From: Fibrobacter sp. UWB2
GTDB taxonomy: Bacteria > Fibrobacterota > Fibrobacteria > Fibrobacterales > Fibrobacteraceae
Assembly: GCF_002210425.1 (NCBI RefSeq)
Contig: NZ_MWQK01000004.1
Location: 248,001 to 312,000, forward strand
DNA length: 64,000 bases
Direction: 5' to 3'
This document shows positions 59,797-64,000 of the stretch, piece after piece. Positions within the stretch are counted from its first letter, which is position 1, and each line of letters begins with the position of its first letter. A program made the position numbers and the translations under genes. Below the pieces are notes generated by a model. It ran no database searches. It was not told where the DNA came from and was given only the letters and a program-made list of their open reading frames with translations.

Positions 59797-62442
59797 TCAG
59801 TCCAATGTTTTCAACAGGGAATCCAGACGGTGGGTTATTTGCTCGGCACCCGCACGACAGAGGTGGTCATCATCGTAATTCATGCCTTTCAGATAATCGT
59901 GTTTCCCCATCTTGTGCTGGTCAAAGAACGTGAAATTGCTGTACTTTTTAGTCAAAGATTCAATCTGTTCGATGATTTCAGGAGCATCGCTATTGCGCAA
60001 CCCGTACTTTCCGTAAGCATTCACGTTCTTGTAATTCGGATTTTGCGGCATTTCTACCCCAATCACCTTAATTCCTTTTTGACCTGCGAGCTCTATAATT
60101 TCGGTCAAGTAGAGCAAAGTTTCTTCAAGACGGACTCGCCCCGTATCTAGCCATGCCGTATCGCGTTCCGCATAAACAGACGACCTCCAGTTGCCACAGC
60201 TGTTCAAAGGCATTGCCCCACGCCCAGTCAAGTTAGCCGCATAAGAAGACACCTTGGGCACTTCATGCGTCATTTCCTTAAGACCTTCTGGAATGCCGGA
60301 CTTCCAGAAATCGTGATTGGCATCGTAAACATACCCCTTGATATTTTGGCTCCTAAGATTAAAGAAACTATTCTGTTTTGTCAGCCATAGCCTATCAAGT
60401 GCAATTTCTATGATAATGTACTTCAGCTTTTTATAATGTGGCAACACGTAGTTCAACGCCATATAATAGGAAGAATGCATACACCCGTGCGCACTCGCTA
60501 GATTGACTACCGAAAACTGATCACTGAACAAGGCCGGAATTATACCGTGCTGAGGCCTTGAAGACCCCAAAATAACGACATCCGCAGAATCCCAATAAGT
60601 CCAGACAAGTTCCATCTTATAACTCCAGTGCGCTTCCTGGAATTCATTGTCTTTCACATAAAAACCCGCACTATCTTCATCCAACAAAACGTTCTTCATT
60701 ACACTTTCTGAAGAACTGGAGCTAGCCGCTTCACGAACCCAAAGACTCGGATGCCACAATTCATCGCCTTCGACAAGATATGTAATAGAGCTATCGGGCA
60801 AATGGACGAGGACAATTTTTGAATGAGCGCCATCCGAATTTGTAAAGGTCGCCACAATATTCTGGTTCACGCGCCCAGTCACCCATTCAGGATGGTCAAA
60901 AGCATAACCATAAGGAGCCTTTACATATTGAATAAGTTTTCCGGTACTATCCGCCACAAATAGAATTTCATGAACCTTGTACTTATCGCCCACAAATTTT
61001 TCACCCGTGGCGCTATGGAAATCGAGAAATGACGTACGCTTGCTAAAATCTCTCGAAAGCGACACATTGCAAGATTGTTCCCCATTATACCAGACAGTCT
61101 CTTTTCCGTTGACATTAGCCCGAAGAATTTTCGACCCCGTAACGGCAAGCCTTCCGTCTTCGCTGACACCACCATGGTACGAACCATCAAACAACTTAAC
61201 AGGTTTTCCGAACTTTCCGTTTGCAAAAGGAACTTGCCACGTGCTCATGCTCTTGAAGGATTTTTCGCTCGAATTGTTACCGGCTCCCGTCACATAGGTA
61301 ATAACGGTATCGCCACTTTCTAAAACATTCCAGCGAGGAATCGCGGCACTTTCTACATCCAATTTCACAATACCAGAGTTGCCATCATCCAAATTACGGA
61401 CATAAACCTGAGACTTGCGATCTAGCCCCTCAATACCCGTACAATAGGCAACCTTGCTCCCATCCGGTGAAATATCCGGGTGATAAGCCGGCACCGAATC
61501 CACTAGTTCAACAACTTTACTTTCGTTGTCATAATCAATGTAATTGAGGTTCCCTGTAGCTTCGTTCTTAAAGACAAGCTTAACTTTGGATGTCTTTGTG
61601 TAATCCCACAGTTTCAATACCGATGAAACCACTTTGACAGGAGAATTTACGATTTTTCCGCCTTGATCCAAAAAAGCCGCATCAGGGATTACGCCAATCG
61701 CCAAACGAAATCCAATATAGTCATCATAGGTAGATGGACTTACAGGATACGTTCCCCCTCTTGAATAAAGGCTTGACGAAGCTCCACCCTTGATAATTCG
61801 CTCATCGACATCATTTGTACTGGAAGCGCCCGCATAATTTATCATGACCTCATTTTTGAAAATACCCTTGTAGTCGTTGACATACTCCTTCTCTCTTTCG
61901 AAGCAATCCAGGCATTTATCTTTTTGTGAGGCCACCTTAACCCATTCCGCTTCGGTCGGAAGCCTAAACCCCTTCCTATTGAGATGGAAAGATAGCCCTG
62001 CAAGATTCACGCAACGGCCGTCTTTGTCAAATTCCGCACTAGAATATTCATAGACAGTGTCCAAATTTTCTGTTTTACTTTTTTCATTCGCAAAGAGAAC
62101 GGCATCAAAAAAAGTCACATTGACAACAGGCAAGCTATCCGGGCCACAATCGATGCGATTTTCAACAACCGATTCATCAATGACCGACTTAAATTCACCA
62201 CAAGTTACCTTATGGACGTCCACCCAATAATCATAGTCGAGCAAGACTTCCATTTCCGGAGATTCGTCTATTTTGGCACCGTTCTTATTTGTGCCCAGTA
62301 TAACAGTATCCTTGGACCCCTCGACAAGCAACATTTGCCTCTGCATTCCCGAATACGGCAAAACCTCGGTTGGTCCCCCATCCGATTGGCATCCCGCAAA
62401 AAATACCGCAAAGACAATTGCCCCTAAAAGCTTAAATATCAT
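59797..62442 (-). CDS. TIGR02171 family lipoprotein with FGE-like, propeller and SGNH-like domains
   Basis: This 881-residue protein starts MIFKLLGAIVFAVFFAGC (lipobox FAGC, Cys18) with AAGGAT before the ATG. It is a member of the Fibrobacter paralogous family TIGR02171. Part 1 (about 30-250) is a formylglycine-generating-enzyme/SUMF1-like domain: VTCGEFKSVI, LPVVNVTFFDAVLFANE, GFRLPTEAEWVKVAS and GFRLAIG. Part 2 (about 290-590) has TolB/WD40-like repeats (PDISPDGSKVAYCTG and others). Part 3 (about 620-881) looks like an SGNH hydrolase: VVILGSSRPQHG (block I Ser) and YDDDHLCRAGAEQI (block V DxxH). The three-part order and the SGNH reading are inference from motifs. Function unknown. Confidence 0.8.
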   Translation of the reverse strand: MIFKLLGAIVFAVFFAGCQSDGGPTEVLPYSGMQRQMLLVEGSKDTVILGTNKNGAKIDESPEMEVLLDYDYWVDVHKVTCGEFKSVIDESVVENRIDCGPDSLPVVNVTFFDAVLFANEKSKTENLDTVYEYSSAEFDKDGRCVNLAGLSFHLNRKGFRLPTEAEWVKVASQKDKCLDCFEREKEYVNDYKGIFKNEVMINYAGASSTNDVDERIIKGGASSSLYSRGGTYPVSPSTYDDYIGFRLAIGVIPDAAFLDQGGKIVNSPVKVVSSVLKLWDYTKTSKVKLVFKNEATGNLNYIDYDNESKVVELVDSVPAYHPDISPDGSKVAYCTGIEGLDRKSQVYVRNLDDGNSGIVKLDVESAAIPRWNVLESGDTVITYVTGAGNNSSEKSFKSMSTWQVPFANGKFGKPVKLFDGSYHGGVSEDGRLAVTGSKILRANVNGKETVWYNGEQSCNVSLSRDFSKRTSFLDFHSATGEKFVGDKYKVHEILFVADSTGKLIQYVKAPYGYAFDHPEWVTGRVNQNIVATFTNSDGAHSKIVLVHLPDSSITYLVEGDELWHPSLWVREAASSSSSESVMKNVLLDEDSAGFYVKDNEFQEAHWSYKMELVWTYWDSADVVILGSSRPQHGIIPALFSDQFSVVNLASAHGCMHSSYYMALNYVLPHYKKLKYIIIEIALDRLWLTKQNSFFNLRSQNIKGYVYDANHDFWKSGIPEGLKEMTHEVPKVSSYAANLTGRGAMPLNSCGNWRSSVYAERDTAWLDTGRVRLEETLLYLTEIIELAGQKGIKVIGVEMPQNPNYKNVNAYGKYGLRNSDAPEIIEQIESLTKKYSNFTFFDQHKMGKHDYLKGMNYDDDHLCRAGAEQITHRLDSLLKTLD

Positions 62443-62558
62443 TTTCTATCCTTCTGCAAAAAATCTAATAAAAAAAGTCCGTATTGCAAACATTGATTTA
62501 CAACGCCTAAAAAATGGCCTTGATTAAAAGCAATTCTCTTTTTTATATATTTAGGCGC

Positions 62559-63731
62559 ATGGAACAGGAAGCAGTAAATCCGACTATCGGTTCAATCCTT
62601 AACGAGCAAAAGTTAAAGAATATCGTTTACCCCGCAAGGCTCTTCAAGGCGAGGTTGAACGAGGAATTTTTGCGCGCGAACCGCACCCGCAAGCCTTTCC
62701 TTTTCATCAAGATTTATTCGCACCAGTACGACGTGCTCGGCTGGGGCCGTCCGTCCAAAATTGTCGAAAACACGTGGAAAATCAGCGTTCTTACGATGTT
62801 TTCGCACCTGCGCTTTATCGACGTTCTCGGTTATCTGAGCGACAATAGCGGTATCGGCATCATCCTCTTGAATTCCGACATGAGCACGCTCGAAGGCATC
62901 CGCAAGGAGATCCTCCACAAGCTCAATGACGCAGGGCTCATCCAGGCACTCCGCCACAAGCCCAAGGCCCCTATTTTCCAGGCATACCTTTACACCGGAT
63001 ACCAGGAAAAGGACAACCTCGAAATGGACGACAAGTTGAAGGAATTCAACAGCACTAACGGAAGCTTCTTCACGCTGAACCGTTTGAACCTTTCTGACAT
63101 CTGGGTCCACCCGCACAAGATCCGCTTTAGGCACATCATCAAGAGGATTGTAGACATCACCTGCACGTCTGTTGCATTGATTGTACTCTCTCCGCTCCTG
63201 CTGTTCTGTGCGCTCGCCGTCAAAATCAGCGACCCGAAGGGCCCGGTCATCTTCAAGCAGACTCGCGTTGGCAAGAACGGCGCGTTGTTCACCATGTACA
63301 AGTTCCGCAGCATGTACGTTGACGCCGAAGAACGCAAAAAAGAACTCATGGCCCAGAACGAGACTGGCGGCAAGACCTTCAAGATGAAGAACGACCCGCG
63401 TATTTACCCGTTCGGACACGTTCTCCGCAAGTTCAGCCTCGATGAACTGCCGCAGCTCATCAACATTCTCAAAGGCGACATGTCCATTGTCGGACCTCGC
63501 CCGCCGATTCCGTCTGAAGTGGCTGAATACGAGCCGTGGCACCGCATGCGCCTTTCCGTGACGCCGGGCCTTACCTGCATTTGGCAGGTCAGTGGCCGCA
63601 GCAACATCCCGTTCGAAGGTCAGATGCGCCTTGACAACGACTATATCCGTCGCGATGGTAAGCTCGGGGACGACTTCAAGCTCATCTTGAAGACGTTCAA
63701 GGTCGTGTTCAAGGGCGACGGCGCTTACTAG
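62559..63731 (+). CDS. Polyprenyl-phosphate sugar-1-phosphate transferase
   Basis: From ATG 62559 (MEQEAVNPTIGSILNEQKLK) the protein has about 195 N-terminal cytosolic residues that are not recognised. They are followed by a membrane segment (about 218-238, ITCTSVALIVLSPLLLFCAL) and a PF02397 catalytic domain: FKQTRVGKNGALFTMYKFRS, DELPQLINILKGDMSIVGPR and TPGLTCIWQVSGRS. It differs from the other enzyme in this window in lacking the multi-span N-terminus. TATATT ends seven bases before the ATG, the same layout as at 1138. Role: first step of an oligosaccharide repeat unit. Confidence 0.88.
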   Translation: MEQEAVNPTIGSILNEQKLKNIVYPARLFKARLNEEFLRANRTRKPFLFIKIYSHQYDVLGWGRPSKIVENTWKISVLTMFSHLRFIDVLGYLSDNSGIGIILLNSDMSTLEGIRKEILHKLNDAGLIQALRHKPKAPIFQAYLYTGYQEKDNLEMDDKLKEFNSTNGSFFTLNRLNLSDIWVHPHKIRFRHIIKRIVDITCTSVALIVLSPLLLFCALAVKISDPKGPVIFKQTRVGKNGALFTMYKFRSMYVDAEERKKELMAQNETGGKTFKMKNDPRIYPFGHVLRKFSLDELPQLINILKGDMSIVGPRPPIPSEVAEYEPWHRMRLSVTPGLTCIWQVSGRSNIPFEGQMRLDNDYIRRDGKLGDDFKLILKTFKVVFKGDGAY

Positions 63732-63919
63732 CGCCTGTGGCGCAGTTAGCAGAGCTTAGTCCGCTCCGCTCTTAGAACTTAGTTATTTTCTTTTAGAGAA
63801 AAGAGAGATGTTCTAAGTTCTAAAATTCTTGAAACTCCTTATTACTTTTAGTATCTTTAACTCTCGGTGTATGGTCGAACCGGTGTAGGGATATATCCGG
63901 TGTAATTTAGGAGTGTAAA
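63732..63919. other. Intergenic region with inverted repeats and promoter
   Basis: It contains the inverted pair TTAGAACTTAG / CTAAGTTCTAA (about 63772-63822), then the promoter listed below. A leader holding CCGGTGTA twice and a GGATATATCC palindrome (about 63889-63898) follows. No gene is seen. Confidence 0.5.
63829..63857 (+). promoter_or_regulatory. Promoter of the right-edge secreted protein gene
   Basis: TTGAAA (63829-63834), a 17-base spacer and TATCTT (63852-63857) predict a start near 63864 and a leader of about 55 bases. The leader ends with TAGGAG seven bases before the ATG. Confidence 0.5.
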
Positions 63920-64000
63920 ATGAGAAAATACTTGTCTTTAACGGCATTGCTCGCTTCTAGCGCACTTGCCGCAAGCGTAACGGTTAACCCCGCCTCCACC
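63920..64000 (+). CDS. Secreted protein, 5' end only
   Basis: ATG 63920 begins MRKYLSLTALLASSALAASV followed by TVNPAST, a typical type I signal peptide with cleavage after ALA. Only 27 residues fall in the window. GGAG precedes the ATG. The product is exported but its function cannot be told. Confidence 0.6.
   Translation, partial: MRKYLSLTALLASSALAASVTVNPAST

Overview
The window reads as chromosomal DNA of a Fibrobacter species (phylum Fibrobacterota). Several protein families first defined as Fibrobacter succinogenes paralogous families occur here: a FISUMP-domain protein at the left edge, a fibro-slime lipoprotein (12809-14398), a TIGR02147/DUF4423 regulator (38346-39215) and a TIGR02171 lipoprotein (59797-62442). 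Many predicted lipoproteins and outer-membrane proteins, plus LpxH and Lnt, fit a diderm envelope. The base composition is even, and I see no prophage, insertion sequence, CRISPR array or rRNA operon. The only RNA gene I can support is a tRNA-Gln (CTG).

Layout. 1-5634: edge-truncated FISUMP lipoprotein, a large SWIM-SNF2 helicase and a NimA-like flavoprotein. 5639-12667 (minus): a classic translation operon rimP-nusA-infB-rbfA-truB-ribF, with tight or overlapping junctions and TTG starts for rimP and truB. 12809-19607: fibro-slime lipoprotein, a small membrane protein, then a tight five-gene envelope operon (PorV-like outer-membrane protein, tail-anchored STAS protein, bitopic protein, lipoprotein, Nudix hydrolase). 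19658-30267: Xer recombinase, outer-membrane and lipoprotein genes, a metzincin-like protease with a DUF4416 gene, comEC, and hisN/hisC. 30273-36898: clpB, tldD, hisF, thioredoxin, an RNA m5C methyltransferase and the tRNA. 36956-39781: TIGR02147 regulator overlapping a lipoprotein, then a repeat-rich intergenic stretch. 39782-46654: a pseudo-hydrolase, a strongly promoted duplicated AbrB-like protein, lpxH, rsmI, lnt and a second pseudo-hydrolase. 46906-54943: envelope proteins, a TPM protein, a MORN-repeat lipoprotein, an AraC regulator and a DUF3943 protein. 55053-64000: UDP-xylose synthase-like enzyme, nadC, two polyprenyl-phosphate sugar-1-phosphate transferases, hom, the TIGR02171 lipoprotein and the start of a secreted protein.

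How it fits together. Housekeeping operons (translation, histidine, heat shock, lipoprotein maturation) alternate with envelope genes of unknown role. The most unusual elements are the five-gene STAS/PorV operon, the internally duplicated AbrB-like protein at 40747, a structured intergenic repeat whose hairpins change sequence but keep their architecture (14461 and 39435), a set of GAACAC boxes upstream of the TIGR02147 regulator, and hairpin repeats that have invaded gene ends (lnt) and possibly a gene interior (comEC). Several plus-strand genes have a -10-like hexamer 6-7 bases before the ATG, which suggests leaderless transcripts. All functions are inferred by reading motifs; no database search was run.
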